In this document: positions 27,062 through 36,962 of the stretch, one piece after another | Layout: every line of letters begins with the position of its first letter | Numbering within the stretch: position 1 is the stretch's first letter | DNA from: Candidatus Poribacteria bacterium | Lineage (GTDB): Bacteria; Poribacteria; WGA-4E; WGA-3G | DNA: 64,000 nt | Assembly (NCBI GenBank): GCA_958295945.1 | Contig: OY282386.1 | Span: 3,094,204-3,158,203, forward strand | Direction of reading: 5' to 3' | Notes under the pieces: model-generated | What the model was told of the DNA's origin: nothing | The model's input: only the letters and a program-made list of their open reading frames with translations | Databases searched by the model: none | Position numbers and translations under genes: made by a program

Positions 27062-27298
27062 ATGATGTCAAAGAAAAAGCTGCATATCAAAAAAGACGAC
27101 TTGGTGTTGGTCTTGAGTGGTCAAGACCGCGGCAAGCAAGGTGTTGTGTTGGAGGTATATCCAAAGAAAAATAGAGCTGTCGTTGAAGGTATTAATTTCG
27201 TGACATGTCATTTGCGTCCAAATCAAATGGGGCAAGGTGGCATCGTTGAAAGAGAAGGCACTATACACATCTCTAACTTGAAAAAGATTGATGGATAG
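27062..27298 (+). CDS. rplX: Ribosomal protein uL24
   Basis: 78 aa, shorter than the usual 100 or so, but the KOW core is complete: HIKKDDLVLVLSGQDRGKQG and NRAVVEGINFVT. It ends after GIVEREGTIHISNLKKID, so the usual C-terminal part is trimmed. Two ATGs (27062, 27065) are possible; GGAG precedes both. Confidence 0.93.
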   Translation: MMSKKKLHIKKDDLVLVLSGQDRGKQGVVLEVYPKKNRAVVEGINFVTCHLRPNQMGQGGIVEREGTIHISNLKKIDG

Positions 27299-27378
27299 AA
27301 AATTAACACATTTATAAATCGGTATAAGGATTTTAATATATTAATAACTCAACCGTTATGCTATAGGATCGTAGGCGA

Positions 27379-27942
27379 ATGAGCCAATTTAAAACATTTT
27401 ATCAAACAGAAGTTGTCCCTGCTTTACAGAAAGAATTTAATTACAAAAATGTAATGCAGGTTCCAAAATTGGAAAAAGTAACATTAAATATTGGGGTAGG
27501 TGAAGCAGTTCAGAATCCGCAGGCACTTGAAGATGCCGTTGAGGAGATGACTCGTATTGCGGGTCAACGGGCTATCATCACACGTGCAAGAAAATCTATC
27601 TCTGCATTCAAAATTAGAGGTCCTTCAAGGATGACACGTTCTCCCGGTAATGCAATCGGGTGTAAAGTTACACTACGAAGGATTCGTATGTATGAATTCC
27701 TAAACCGCCTCATTAACGTTGTGCTGCCTCAAATTAGAGATTTCCGAGGTGTTTCCCCAGACGCTTTTGATGGACGCGGAAATTATTCGTTAGGATTAAC
27801 CGAGCAACTCATATTTCCAGAAATCGACTATGACGATGTTAATGAAATCCGCGGTATGAATGTGACAGTTGGAACATCCGCTGGCACTGATGAAGAAGCA
27901 AGAGCGTTGTTACGTGAACTCGGAATGCCCTTCAGGCAATAA
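27379..27942 (+). CDS. rplE: Ribosomal protein uL5
   Basis: 187 aa; binds 5S r[29 protein letters not shown] and [20 protein letters not shown] are diagnostic. Standard place between rplX and rpsN. Confidence 0.97.
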   Translation: MSQFKTFYQTEVVPALQKEFNYKNVMQVPKLEKVTLNIGVGEAVQNPQALEDAVEEMTRIAGQRAIITRARKSISAFKIRGPSRMTRSPGNAIGCKVTLRRIRMYEFLNRLINVVLPQIRDFRGVSPDAFDGRGNYSLGLTEQLIFPEIDYDDVNEIRGMNVTVGTSAGTDEEARALLRELGMPFRQ

Positions 27943-27998
27943 ACACTAATGGTCTATCAAGATAGCACAAGAAAGTTTCGTTAAAAGGAGAACTTAAG

Positions 27999-28184
27999 TT
28001 GGCAAGTAAATCATGGATTGCCAGAAATAAGAAAACCCCTCGATTCAGCACACGGAAATATAACCGCTGCAGAAACTGTGGTCGTGCAAGAGGGTATCTG
28101 CGTAAGTTTGAATTATGTCGAATCTGCTTTCGCTTGTTTGCGCGAGCGGGAAAAATTCCCGGCGTGAAAAAGGCGAGTTGGTAA
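27999..28184 (+). CDS. rpsN: Ribosomal protein uS14, zinc-binding form
   Basis: 61 aa. Two Cys pairs, CRNC and CRIC, make this the short zinc-binding (type Z) S14. TTG start preceded by [16 protein letters not shown] and [19 protein letters not shown] are typical. Confidence 0.97.
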   Translation: MASKSWIARNKKTPRFSTRKYNRCRNCGRARGYLRKFELCRICFRLFARAGKIPGVKKASW

Positions 28185-28198
28185 AAGGAGATTAATTC

Positions 28199-28600
28199 AT
28201 GTCAATGACTGACCCAATCGCAGATATGTTAACGCGGATACGCAATGCTAATATGGCTGGGCATGAGCGCGTTGAGATTTCTGCATCCAAACTGAAATTA
28301 GAAATTGCTCGTGTTTTGTCTGATGAAGGTTTCATCAGAAACTACCGCTTAATTGAAGATGGAAAACAAGGCATTATACGAATATACCTTAAATATGGTG
28401 CAAACAATAAAGAAAAGGCTATTACCAACCTAAAGCGAATCAGTAAACCTGGTAGACGGGTTTACGCAGGATCCGATAAGCTTCCGCGAGTTTTTGGTGA
28501 CTTGGGAATCGCTATACTGTCTACATCACATGGAGTCAAGACTTCTATGGAGTGTAGACATACCAAAGTCGGTGGCGAAGTTCTCTGCTATGTTTGGTAA
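28199..28600 (+). CDS. rpsH: Ribosomal protein uS8
   Basis: 133 aa; central 30S assembly protein and, in E. coli, repressor of the spc operon. [15 protein letters not shown] and the C-terminal [10 protein letters not shown] with GGEVLCYVW are diagnostic. AAGGAG before the ATG. Confidence 0.97.
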   Translation: MSMTDPIADMLTRIRNANMAGHERVEISASKLKLEIARVLSDEGFIRNYRLIEDGKQGIIRIYLKYGANNKEKAITNLKRISKPGRRVYAGSDKLPRVFGDLGIAILSTSHGVKTSMECRHTKVGGEVLCYVW

Positions 28601-28659
28601 ACATTTCTTTCGTCCATCACTACATATCGGTAGCAACAAATGTTAATTGGAGAAATAGA

Positions 28660-29226
28660 ATGTCACGCATAGGTCAAATTCCAATTCCGATACCGAATTC
28701 AGTGAAAGTAGCTTTCAACGACAGCGAAGTCCAAGTTGAGGGTCCCAAAGGTTCATTGAATTGGGCTATCCCACAAGGAATTGAAGCAACTATAGAAGAA
28801 AATAATATTACTATTTCACGCGCAAACGATCATAGAAAGCAGAAAGCTTTACACGGTTTGACACGGAGTCTCATCGCCAATATGGTGACTGGAGTATCAG
28901 AGGGATTTGAAAAAAAATTACGCGTCGTAGGGACAGGATATCGAGCAGATGTCACTCGTCAAAATGTTCTAACCCTTGATGTTGGATATTCACATACTGT
29001 AACCTACACACCTCCTGATGGAATTACATTGACTGTTGATCCTCCAGAGAGTATAGATGGTCAAACACACATTCCAATTGTAGTGAGTGGGATAGATAAA
29101 CAAGTAGTGGGGCAGGTCGCTGCCTCTATTCGTCAAATAAAGAAACCTGAAACATACAAACCGAGTAAAGGTATCCGATATGACGGTGAACGAGTACGAG
29201 ACAAAGAAGGTAAGGTCGCAGGATAA
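28660..29226 (+). CDS. rplF: Ribosomal protein uL6
   Basis: 188 aa. MSRIGQIPIPIPNSVKV and the C-terminal KPETYKPSKGIRYDGE are diagnostic. The ATG at 28660 follows TTGGAG; a longer frame opening at 28594 lacks family similarity. Confidence 0.97.
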   Translation: MSRIGQIPIPIPNSVKVAFNDSEVQVEGPKGSLNWAIPQGIEATIEENNITISRANDHRKQKALHGLTRSLIANMVTGVSEGFEKKLRVVGTGYRADVTRQNVLTLDVGYSHTVTYTPPDGITLTVDPPESIDGQTHIPIVVSGIDKQVVGQVAASIRQIKKPETYKPSKGIRYDGERVRDKEGKVAG

Positions 29227-29256
29227 TAGTAATATCCATGCCTTGGAGGAAATCCG

Positions 29257-29625
29257 TTGGATAAGTCTAAGAGAAAACAGAATAGCCATCTCAGGCGAAA
29301 ACGTAGAGTTCGCCGAAAAATCAGCGGCACAACCCATCGCCCTCGGCTTTCTGTTAGTAGAAGTTTAAAACATATATATGCCCAAATCATTGATGATGAG
29401 AATGGTAAGACAATTGCTCATGCCTCCAGTTTATCTCCTGAAGTCAGAGAGAATACCGCTGAAGGTGGAAAAATACAAGTCGCAAAGAATGTTGGACAAC
29501 TCATCGCGCAAAAGGCAAAAGATAAACAGGTTGAGGGGGTTGTCTTTGACAGGGGTGGTAATCTATATCATGGTCGAATCAAAGCCCTCGCTGAAGCTGC
29601 AAGGGAAAGCGGACTTAAATTCTAA
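29257..29625 (+). CDS. rplR: Ribosomal protein uL18
   Basis: 122 aa; binds 5S rRNA with L5. TTG start with TTGGAGGA six bases upstream. [28 protein letters not shown] and [20 protein letters not shown] are typical. Confidence 0.97.
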   Translation: MDKSKRKQNSHLRRKRRVRRKISGTTHRPRLSVSRSLKHIYAQIIDDENGKTIAHASSLSPEVRENTAEGGKIQVAKNVGQLIAQKAKDKQVEGVVFDRGGNLYHGRIKALAEAARESGLKF

Positions 29626-29657
29626 ATACCCGTATTATCTCTTGAGAGGAGACTTTT

Positions 29658-30188
29658 TTGCAAAAAGATAGAATCAATCCTGAAGATTATGAATTTGAAG
29701 AACGACCTATTTCAATAAATCGCGTCATGCGTGTCGGTAAAGGAAGAAGAACGCCCAGTTTTAACGCACTTTCTGTTGTCGGCAATCGAGATGGAATCGT
29801 GGGAATAGGTTTTGGAAGTGCAAGTGAAATTACTGGGGCATTACGTAAGAGTTTAGCCGATGCACGAAAAAACCTGATACGTGTCCCCTTATCCGATGGT
29901 ACACTTCCCCATGAAATAATCTGTGAATTCAAAGCTGCTAAAGTATTACTAAAACCGGCAAGACCCGGTACTGGTATCATTGCTGGACACGCTACACGTG
30001 CTATTTTGGAATACGCTGGTGTCAGTGATGCACTCACAAAATGTCTCTCTTCCCGAAACGTCAAGAATATCGCTGAGGCAACCATGATCGGTTTAAAAAG
30101 CCTCAAAGATGTCAATGAAGTTGCCAGAATTCGAGGCAAAACTGTTGAAGAAATCTTACATAAACGTCCTAAAAACTCTAACAACTGA
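29658..30188 (+). CDS. rpsE: Ribosomal protein uS5
   Basis: 176 aa; decoding fidelity protein. TTG start after GAGGAGA. RVMRVGKGRRTPSFNALSVVG, VGIGFGSASEI and LKPARPGTGIIAG are family marks. rpmD (L30), which normally follows, is absent: rplO begins 36 bp later. Confidence 0.97.
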   Translation: MQKDRINPEDYEFEERPISINRVMRVGKGRRTPSFNALSVVGNRDGIVGIGFGSASEITGALRKSLADARKNLIRVPLSDGTLPHEIICEFKAAKVLLKPARPGTGIIAGHATRAILEYAGVSDALTKCLSSRNVKNIAEATMIGLKSLKDVNEVARIRGKTVEEILHKRPKNSNN

Positions 30189-30223
30189 GACAACTCAGTT
30201 ATTTCTAAGGAATGACAGATTAA

Positions 30224-30670
30224 ATGAAACTCAATGAACTTAAACCTGCCCCCGGTTCAAAACGTAAACGTAAACGTATTGGACGTGGAAACGGATCAGG
30301 GAAAGGTGGGACTGCCGGACGTGGACACAAAGGTCAAAAATCACGATCTGGTGCTTCAATCCCAGCTTGGTTTGAAGGTGGACAGATGCCTTTGGTCAGA
30401 CGCGTTCCAAAACGCGGTCCACGCAGAATCGCACATAAACGCTTCGAATATGATGTCGTAAATATAGAGACACTGAATTTATTTGAAGATGAACTGGAAG
30501 TAAATCCTGAACGCTTGCGAGAAGCAGGAATTGTCAAACGAAAAAACGCGCTCATAAAAATACTCGGTGATGGTGAACTTAACAAAAAGTTGAAAGTCTG
30601 CGCGCATCGTTTTTCTAAAACAGCAATCGAAAAAATTGAGGCACAAGGCGGCACAGTTGAGGTGATTTAA
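30224..30670 (+). CDS. rplO: Ribosomal protein uL15
   Basis: 148 aa. KLNELKPAPGSKRKRKRIGRG and GRGHKGQKSRSGASIPAWFEGGQMPL identify it. Its TAA directly abuts the GTG of secY, so the two are coupled as in most bacteria. Confidence 0.97.
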   Translation: MKLNELKPAPGSKRKRKRIGRGNGSGKGGTAGRGHKGQKSRSGASIPAWFEGGQMPLVRRVPKRGPRRIAHKRFEYDVVNIETLNLFEDELEVNPERLREAGIVKRKNALIKILGDGELNKKLKVCAHRFSKTAIEKIEAQGGTVEVI

Positions 30671-32014
30671 GTGATCAAGGCTATTCAAAATGCTTTCAAA
30701 ATACCTGAATTACGTAAGCGGATTATTTTTTCTTTGCTGCTATTAGTTGTATATCGACTCGGCGCACATATAACATTACCCGGTATTGATGATGGAGCCC
30801 TTGAGATATTCTTCAATCAACTCATGGAACGGACAGGAAATGTCCTCGCGTTGATCAATGTCTTCTCAGGCGGTGCATTCGGGCAAATGACGATTTTCGC
30901 ACTCGGAATACAACCCTATATCACCGCGGCGATTATAATGCAGTTGCTGCCGATGATTATTCCGTCCTTGGAAAAACTCTCAAAGGAACCGGATGGACGC
31001 AAAAAGATCACTCAATATACACGTTATGGAACCGTCATCCTCAGTATTGTCCAAGGTATAACTATCACAATTCTGTTGAGAAATCCAGAACAACTAATCG
31101 GTGCTGGAGCAGGCGTAATCGTTAACAATCCTACTATTTGGTGGCACGCTCTATCTGTTCTAACACTGACAGCAGGTACAGCTTTCGTGATGTGGCTCGG
31201 TGAACAGATTACTGAACGTGGAATTGGACAAGGAATCTCTATTATTATCACCGTCGGTATTATGGCGGGATTCCCAAGTGGTGTCGCTACTGTATTTACC
31301 AGATTATTTAGTCCTGAGGCGGGTTTTGAAATTATACATCTTGCCGGATTAATATTACTCATTGTAGTCGCAGTATCAGGCACAATCTTTATCCATCTGT
31401 CTGTCCGAAAGATCCCTATCCAATACGGAAGGCAAATACGGGGTGGCAAAGTGTTCGGTGGACGTTCTATGCATTTCCCACTACGAGTCAACGCTGCAGG
31501 TATGATACCAATTATTTTTGCTGTCTACTTGATGACGTTCCCAGGATTCATTATCGGAATTATGCCACAAGATTGGACTTGGGTTGGAACATTGGCGAAT
31601 ATGATGGACCCAACAAATCCTTCTATATTCTACTTAGGCATATATGCCTTCTTAATCATAGGATTTACATACTTCTACACAGCAGTACAAATCAACCCTG
31701 TTCAAATTGCTGAGGACTTACAGAAAAACGGGGGGTTTGTCCCAGGTCTACGACCCGGTAAACAAACTGCAGATTATTTCAATACAACCTTGACCCGAAT
31801 CACACTCCCCGGTGCATTATTCCTCGCGGGTATTGCTGTAATTCCTATCGCTATTACCAGTGGACTTGGGGTCGGTAATATGGTTGATGGCGCATCTATC
31901 CTCATTGTTGTTGGTGTTGTGCTGGATACTGTATCACAAATCGAATCTTACTTAACGATGCGTCATTATGATGGATTCTTAAAAGACCGACGTTTGAAAG
32001 GACGTAGAAGATAA
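30671..32014 (+). CDS. secY: Preprotein translocase subunit SecY
   Basis: 447 aa, about ten membrane helices forming the protein-export channel. Plug and pore-ring region ALINVFSGGAFGQMTIFALG, then PIQYGRQIRGGKVFG and NPVQIAEDLQKNGGFVPGLRPGKQT are typical. GTG start directly after the rplO stop. adk and map, often next, are absent; rpmJ follows. Confidence 0.97.
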   Translation: MIKAIQNAFKIPELRKRIIFSLLLLVVYRLGAHITLPGIDDGALEIFFNQLMERTGNVLALINVFSGGAFGQMTIFALGIQPYITAAIIMQLLPMIIPSLEKLSKEPDGRKKITQYTRYGTVILSIVQGITITILLRNPEQLIGAGAGVIVNNPTIWWHALSVLTLTAGTAFVMWLGEQITERGIGQGISIIITVGIMAGFPSGVATVFTRLFSPEAGFEIIHLAGLILLIVVAVSGTIFIHLSVRKIPIQYGRQIRGGKVFGGRSMHFPLRVNAAGMIPIIFAVYLMTFPGFIIGIMPQDWTWVGTLANMMDPTNPSIFYLGIYAFLIIGFTYFYTAVQINPVQIAEDLQKNGGFVPGLRPGKQTADYFNTTLTRITLPGALFLAGIAVIPIAITSGLGVGNMVDGASILIVVGVVLDTVSQIESYLTMRHYDGFLKDRRLKGRRR

Positions 32015-32080
32015 ACGAAGAACTTGCAATTGTTCTTTATAGATGAACAAGTAACGTTAAATGAATGAAAAGGGAAAAAT

Positions 32081-32197
32081 ATGAAAGTCCGACCATCAGT
32101 TAAGAAAATGTGTAACCGCTGTAAAATAATAAAGAGAAAAGGAATTGTGCGCGTCATTTGCCCTTCAAATCCGAAGCACAAACAACGACAAGGATAA
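32081..32197 (+). CDS. rpmJ: Ribosomal protein bL36
   Basis: 38 aa. [20 protein letters not shown] with the zinc ligands CNRC, then [14 protein letters not shown], supplying a further Cys and a His. An AGGG precedes the ATG. It is in the classic place between secY and rpsM, with infA missing. Confidence 0.97.
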   Translation: MKVRPSVKKMCNRCKIIKRKGIVRVICPSNPKHKQRQG

Positions 32198-32226
32198 TTC
32201 CAATCTACATATAAAAGGAGACTACC

Positions 32227-32622
32227 ATGGCACGTATAGCAGGAGTAGATTTACCTCGTACGAAACGCATTGACATCGCATTGACAGCTATCTACGGCAT
32301 TGGTCGTTATACTGCATCTCAAATCGTCAATGACCTTAACATCGACCCAGCTAAGAAGGTTGATGCTTTAGCAGAAAACGAAGTGAGTAGACTCAGAGAT
32401 AAAATCACTGAAGAACATCAAGTTGAAGGTGACTTAAGGCGCGAAGTTGACCAGAACATCAAACGGCTTATGGATATTAACAGTTATCGTGGACTCCGCC
32501 ACAGACGGCAATTGCCTGTGCGAGGACAACGTACAAATACCAATGCACGCACACGCAAAGGTAAAGCACGCACAATTTCTGTCGGTAGAAAAGCCAAAGA
32601 GGCAGCACGTAAAGGCGGTTGA
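32227..32622 (+). CDS. rpsM: Ribosomal protein uS13
   Basis: 131 aa; contacts tRNA and the 50S subunit. [28 protein letters not shown] and the basic C-terminus [17 protein letters not shown] are diagnostic. AAGGAG precedes the ATG. Opens the alpha cluster. Confidence 0.97.
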   Translation: MARIAGVDLPRTKRIDIALTAIYGIGRYTASQIVNDLNIDPAKKVDALAENEVSRLRDKITEEHQVEGDLRREVDQNIKRLMDINSYRGLRHRRQLPVRGQRTNTNARTRKGKARTISVGRKAKEAARKGG

Positions 32623-32722
32623 TATTTACAGAATTTGGCAACAGTGGTTTTCTCATTCTTTTCAAGAATACATTGCTGCTAACTCTACACCACACTTTAT
32701 GCCTATATAAAGGAGAAATAGT

Positions 32723-33094
32723 TTGCGTTCACGAAGACGGGAACGAAAAAATGTGCCGGAAGGCATTGCACACATACAGGCTACGTTCAATAACACAATT
32801 GTGACAATCACTGACCTCAGCGGGAATACGGTCGCTTGGGCAAGCGCAGGAATGACGTTCCCCGGTTCAAGAAAATCTACACCTTTTGCTGCACAACAGA
32901 CAGCAGAAGCATGTGCAAGAAAAGCTATGGAACACGGGGTGAAACGCGTTGAAGTGAGAGTCAAAGGCCCCGGTTCAGGACGAGAATCCTCTATACGAGC
33001 ACTCGCCGCTGCCGGTCTGGAAATTACTTTGATGAAGGACATGACACCCATTCCACATAACGGATGTCGTCCACCAAAAAGACGAAGAGTGTAA
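32723..33094 (+). CDS. rpsK: Ribosomal protein uS11
   Basis: 123 aa; platform of the 30S. TTG start after [36 protein letters not shown] and [15 protein letters not shown] at the C-terminus are diagnostic. The 100 bp before it hold no gene. Confidence 0.97.
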   Translation: MRSRRRERKNVPEGIAHIQATFNNTIVTITDLSGNTVAWASAGMTFPGSRKSTPFAAQQTAEACARKAMEHGVKRVEVRVKGPGSGRESSIRALAAAGLEITLMKDMTPIPHNGCRPPKRRRV

Positions 33095-33107
33095 TTCAAG
33101 GAGACAC

Positions 33108-33740
33108 ATGAGTAGGTATTTAGATTCTGTCTGTAAACTATGTCGTCGGGAGGGTGAAAAACTTTTTCTGAAAGGTCGCAGATGCCTCGGACCAAAATGT
33201 TCATTTGAACGCAGAAGTTATCCACCCGGAGACCACGGACAAAAACCACCCACACGAACTCGCGGTGAATTCCGACGACAATTAAGAACTAAACAAAAAG
33301 CAAAGCGAATCTACGGGGTTTTTGAAAAACAATTCCGCAATTACTATTTTAAAGCTGCACGACAAACCGGTATCACCGGCGAGAACCTAATCGCTCTTCT
33401 TGAACGACGATTAGACAACGTCGTTTACCGACTCGGGTTTGCAACTTCACGTAAACAAGCAAGACAATTGGTGAAGCACAACCACTTCACAGTCAACGGA
33501 AAGCGCGTAAATATCCCATCATATTTGGTTCAAATTGGTGATATTATTACACCACGCGAAAAAAGCCGTAATAGCATCACGATCCAAGAGGCGTTAGAAT
33601 TTTCAAAGCAACGCGGTGCACCAGAATGGCTCGAAATTGATGCAGATATTCCTGAGGGACGCGTACAGAGAACACCAATTGTTGAGCAAATTGCAGCTGA
33701 ATTAGACACACAACTTATTATTGAATTGTACTCAAGATAA
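33108..33740 (+). CDS. rpsD: Ribosomal protein uS4, zinc-binding form
   Basis: 210 aa. The N-terminus has CKLC and CLGPKC, the Cys set of zinc-binding S4. S4 domain: LERRLDNVVYRLGFA and ARQLVKHNHFTVNGKRVNIPS. AAGGAG precedes the ATG. It is 13 bp behind rpsK. Confidence 0.97.
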   Translation: MSRYLDSVCKLCRREGEKLFLKGRRCLGPKCSFERRSYPPGDHGQKPPTRTRGEFRRQLRTKQKAKRIYGVFEKQFRNYYFKAARQTGITGENLIALLERRLDNVVYRLGFATSRKQARQLVKHNHFTVNGKRVNIPSYLVQIGDIITPREKSRNSITIQEALEFSKQRGAPEWLEIDADIPEGRVQRTPIVEQIAAELDTQLIIELYSR

Positions 33741-34129
33741 CTACATTTAGTCTCTTGATTCTGTCTAAATATTGCACATTCAGTTGTCTTTATACTACTG
33801 GCATATTGGACAGTATGATAGGTAAGAAACCGTTTTGTCATCAAGCATCCCGATAGAACAAAACATATTATGATTCATACTTATCCACACAAGGAGATAT
33901 ATCACGTTGTAATCTCATGACCGCTTTGTTGATGTTTCACTCTCATTGTTACTTGAGACACTGCGGTGTTACAAAGAGTGGTATTAATGAGTACATAGGC
34001 TAAATATAACTATACAGTTCTTGCACACCACGAACACCCACAAATATGTGATGGGTAAATGGTTATGTTTGAAGAACTGAATCTGTTTGCCTTTCAAAAT
34101 AAAAAACTTAAGCCTATAGGAGGAAATTG
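33741..34129. other. Intergenic region between rpsD and rpoA; no gene seen
   Basis: About 390 bp inside an otherwise tight cluster. No frame with a credible start and composition was found, and no clear -35/-10 pair. An AAGGAGATAT at about 33891 is followed by TTGTAA, which cannot encode a protein. An internal promoter or leader for rpoA is possible. Confidence 0.4.
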
Positions 34130-35119
34130 ATGGATAGTTTGAAATTAACAGTGCCAGAACGTCTGGTAGCCGATACCGAAACCTTACAGTCCAATTATGC
34201 AAAGTACACCGCGGAACCACTTGAAAGAGGATTCGGAACTACATTGGGAAACTCGTTGCGACGAGTACTTCTGTCATCAATCAAAGGGGCTGCCGTCACT
34301 GCAATTCAAATTGATCAAGTCAAGCATGAATATTCAACTATTCCAGGTATTTTAGAAGATGTAGTACAAATAATTCTTAACCTCAAGGCAATTCGATTTC
34401 GGCTTCTATCAGACGACCCTCTGTTATTGGAACTCAAAGGGGATGGTTCAGGAGAACTTACTGCTGCTGATATCCGTTCAAATGCACTCGTTGAGATCAT
34501 TAACCCTGACCAACACATCGCCACACTTGATAAGTGCCAAGGCATAGATATGGAAATTCAGATTGAGCCGGGACGCGGATACTCACTCGCTGAAGAACAT
34601 CGAGATACAAATCAACCCATTGGATGGATTCCGATTGACGCAAAATTCTCTCCTGTTGAAAAGGTTAACTTCTATGTACATGAAACACGCGTTGAGGATA
34701 TGACTAATTTTGATCAACTCAACCTTGAAATCTGGACAGATGGAAGTATTACTCCAAAACAAGCAATTACACAGGCTGCAGAGATCTTACGTAATCAACT
34801 CAACATCTTCACTGAATTTGATGAATCTTATGTTGAACCAGAACCCGATATCGACGAAGCGATGATACTCAGAAATAGGTATCTGTCTAAACCTGTCGCC
34901 GACTTGGAGCTCTCAGTACGAGCTGGCAACTGTCTTGAGACTGCAAATATCAAAACTATCCATGACCTTGTCGTTAAAAGTGAGAAAGAAATGTTGGAAT
35001 ACAAGAATTTTGGGAAAACTTCTCTCAATGAAATCAAAGACCAACTTGCTAATATGGGGCTAACTCTCGGAATGGATTTGGATGACGACCCCTATGTTAA
35101 CAGTGATGAGGAGGATTAA
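34130..35119 (+). CDS. rpoA: RNA polymerase alpha subunit
   Basis: 329 aa. The N-terminal assembly domain shows ERGFGTTLGNSLRRVLLSSIKGAAV; the C-terminal domain (from about 245) has LELSVRAGNCLETANIKTI and the EMLEYKNFGKTSLNEIKDQL-type helices that bind UP elements and activators. The ATG at 34130 follows TAGGAGGA. rplQ starts immediately after the stop. Confidence 0.97.
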   Translation: MDSLKLTVPERLVADTETLQSNYAKYTAEPLERGFGTTLGNSLRRVLLSSIKGAAVTAIQIDQVKHEYSTIPGILEDVVQIILNLKAIRFRLLSDDPLLLELKGDGSGELTAADIRSNALVEIINPDQHIATLDKCQGIDMEIQIEPGRGYSLAEEHRDTNQPIGWIPIDAKFSPVEKVNFYVHETRVEDMTNFDQLNLEIWTDGSITPKQAITQAAEILRNQLNIFTEFDESYVEPEPDIDEAMILRNRYLSKPVADLELSVRAGNCLETANIKTIHDLVVKSEKEMLEYKNFGKTSLNEIKDQLANMGLTLGMDLDDDPYVNSDEED

Positions 35120-35521
35120 ATGCGACACAGAAAACGTGGTAGGAAATTAGGACGTACCACAAGCCACAGAACTGCACTCTTCCGCAACCAAGCCACCGCG
35201 CTATTTGAACATGAACAAATCCGAACCACTTTGCACAAATGCAAAGAACTCCGGCGTGTTGCAGAAAAACTGATTACACTCGCTAAACAAGATACCCTTC
35301 AGGCACGACGACGGGCCGCAGGTATGTTATATGGGAGCAACTTACACTATAAACCGCGGCGTGGGGAATCAGGGAACCTACAAAAACAAGCTATACTTCA
35401 GAAACTATTTGAGGATATAGCACCTCGATACCAAGATCGGAATGGTGGTTATACACGGATAATTCGAGGTGAATTGAGACGCGGTGATGGTGCACAGATG
35501 GCATACATTCAACTTGTTTGA
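35120..35521 (+). CDS. rplQ: Ribosomal protein bL17
   Basis: 133 aa; last gene of the cluster. [35 protein letters not shown] and the C-terminal [12 protein letters not shown] are diagnostic. A strong hairpin follows 40 bp after the stop. Confidence 0.97.
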   Translation: MRHRKRGRKLGRTTSHRTALFRNQATALFEHEQIRTTLHKCKELRRVAEKLITLAKQDTLQARRRAAGMLYGSNLHYKPRRGESGNLQKQAILQKLFEDIAPRYQDRNGGYTRIIRGELRRGDGAQMAYIQLV

Positions 35522-35560
35522 CCAGATTGGTATGGCAGTTTCCTAACAACATCACATTAT

Positions 35561-35601
35561 AAACAATGAAGGGCGGAGTACAACTCCGCCCTTCATTGTT
35601 T
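35561..35601. terminator. Bidirectional terminator after rplQ
   Basis: AAACAATGAAGGGCGGAGT, a three-base loop, then its exact inverse complement. The 19-bp stem is flanked by A- and T-runs on both sides, so it can serve rplQ (plus) and the outer-membrane protein gene (minus). Confidence 0.9.
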
Positions 35602-35617
35602 AATCAATATTTTCAAA

Positions 35618-36901
35618 TTAAAACCTGTATGCCCCTGATACGAAAAATCTGTGAGAATTGCGTTCTGTCATCAACTCGGCTCTTTCATGCAGCCAATTCC
35701 CCCACATATAGGCAAGATCAAATTTCACGGATCCCTCAAAAACTTTCCCTATGCCGAATGTCAGGTAATCACGCTCATTTTCGATCTCAGCATCTGTAAA
35801 GGGAATCGTGTCACGAAAATATCCTGCCCGAACATACGAATCAATCACAGGTATACGAAATTCAACTCCTATCCTCGCTTGAAGTGTCGTTGCGTAGTAC
35901 TCTTCAAAAAAGTCGTCTGGAATGTTTTCTGCGGGTGCGGGATCATAACGGGTTTGCCGCCAATCCGTTAGTTGAACATCTCCCGCTAAAATCAACTGTT
36001 CATCTAACAGTTTAATAGCAACACCAGTTGCAATCTCAAAAGGTCTTTCAATATCAAAACCAATCACACCATCACCAACAACGGATTCACCTTCGCCATT
36101 ATCATTTTGATATGTTTTCGCATATTGATACCAATATTCGTCAACTGTCAACTGTGTTGGTGCTATAAACGTAACACCAAGACTGACAACATCTATAAAA
36201 TTAGCCAAAATACCCACCCGACCACCAATACCTGAGTATTCTCGGTCAATTTCATCACTACCTTGTATTCTGGACAAATCTTTGTTTATATTTAAGGTGT
36301 TTGTCGCAGTCACTTCCACATCCTTAAGGCTACTTCCATTCCAATAATCTACTGAACCGCCTATCAAGAAGTTTTCTGAGATGTATACGCTTCCACCAAA
36401 ACTCCAAATCCCTATACCACCTGAGTTCCTATGGGTTTCGTCAACATAAAATCCGTTATATATGCTTAATGAACTCGGGTCAATACCATTTACATTTGTC
36501 TGGAAATCAAAGTTTTGAGTACGATTATAGCCAAATGCTATTGCAAGTCCTCCCTGCTCGGCGTAAAATGGATAAACCATCCCGATTGAATTTGGACGTA
36601 GCTGCGAACGACTTGAACCAATGGGATCATCATTACCGAAGAATGTATCCGTACTTGCGATATTGTGTGAAAAACTTGTGAACAATTCAAACTTCTTAAT
36701 CTGTGCAAGTCCCGCAGGATTCCAATATAGCGCAGTGAAATCATCGGCAAGACCGAGAGTAGCACCACCCATACCCATTGTTCTTGCGCCAACACCAAAT
36801 GTGTTACCGATTGCTATCTCCTCATCTTGTGCTAGACATACTATAGCAAACAGATTTATGCTAAGTAGACAGACAAATACCCCCAGAACTAGTCGTTTCA
36901 T
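35618..36901 (-). CDS. Outer-membrane beta-barrel, PorV/FadL-like
   Basis: 427 aa. Signal peptide at 1-24 (VFVCLLSINLFAIVCLA). The N-terminus of the mature part, GVGARTMGMGGATLGLADD followed by FTALYWNPAGLAQI, is the hallmark of UPF0164/PorV and FadL/TodX-type proteins. Alternating strands follow to a C-terminal GAYRF, with terminal Phe as in many outer-membrane proteins. AAAGGAG precedes the ATG. Ligand unknown; roles in the family range from hydrophobic transport to surface-protein export. Confidence 0.85.
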   Translation of the reverse strand: MKRLVLGVFVCLLSINLFAIVCLAQDEEIAIGNTFGVGARTMGMGGATLGLADDFTALYWNPAGLAQIKKFELFTSFSHNIASTDTFFGNDDPIGSSRSQLRPNSIGMVYPFYAEQGGLAIAFGYNRTQNFDFQTNVNGIDPSSLSIYNGFYVDETHRNSGGIGIWSFGGSVYISENFLIGGSVDYWNGSSLKDVEVTATNTLNINKDLSRIQGSDEIDREYSGIGGRVGILANFIDVVSLGVTFIAPTQLTVDEYWYQYAKTYQNDNGEGESVVGDGVIGFDIERPFEIATGVAIKLLDEQLILAGDVQLTDWRQTRYDPAPAENIPDDFFEEYYATTLQARIGVEFRIPVIDSYVRAGYFRDTIPFTDAEIENERDYLTFGIGKVFEGSVKFDLAYMWGNWLHERAELMTERNSHRFFVSGAYRF

Positions 36902-36962
36902 CTCTTTTCTCCTTTATTGCTTGTATTTCTGTATTTAACGTCCTATACGCAGTAGTTATTGT

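Noticed and set aside
30189-30223. Possible hidden rpmD (L30)
   Set aside because: The gap is only 35 bp, and no overlapping frame shows L30 features.
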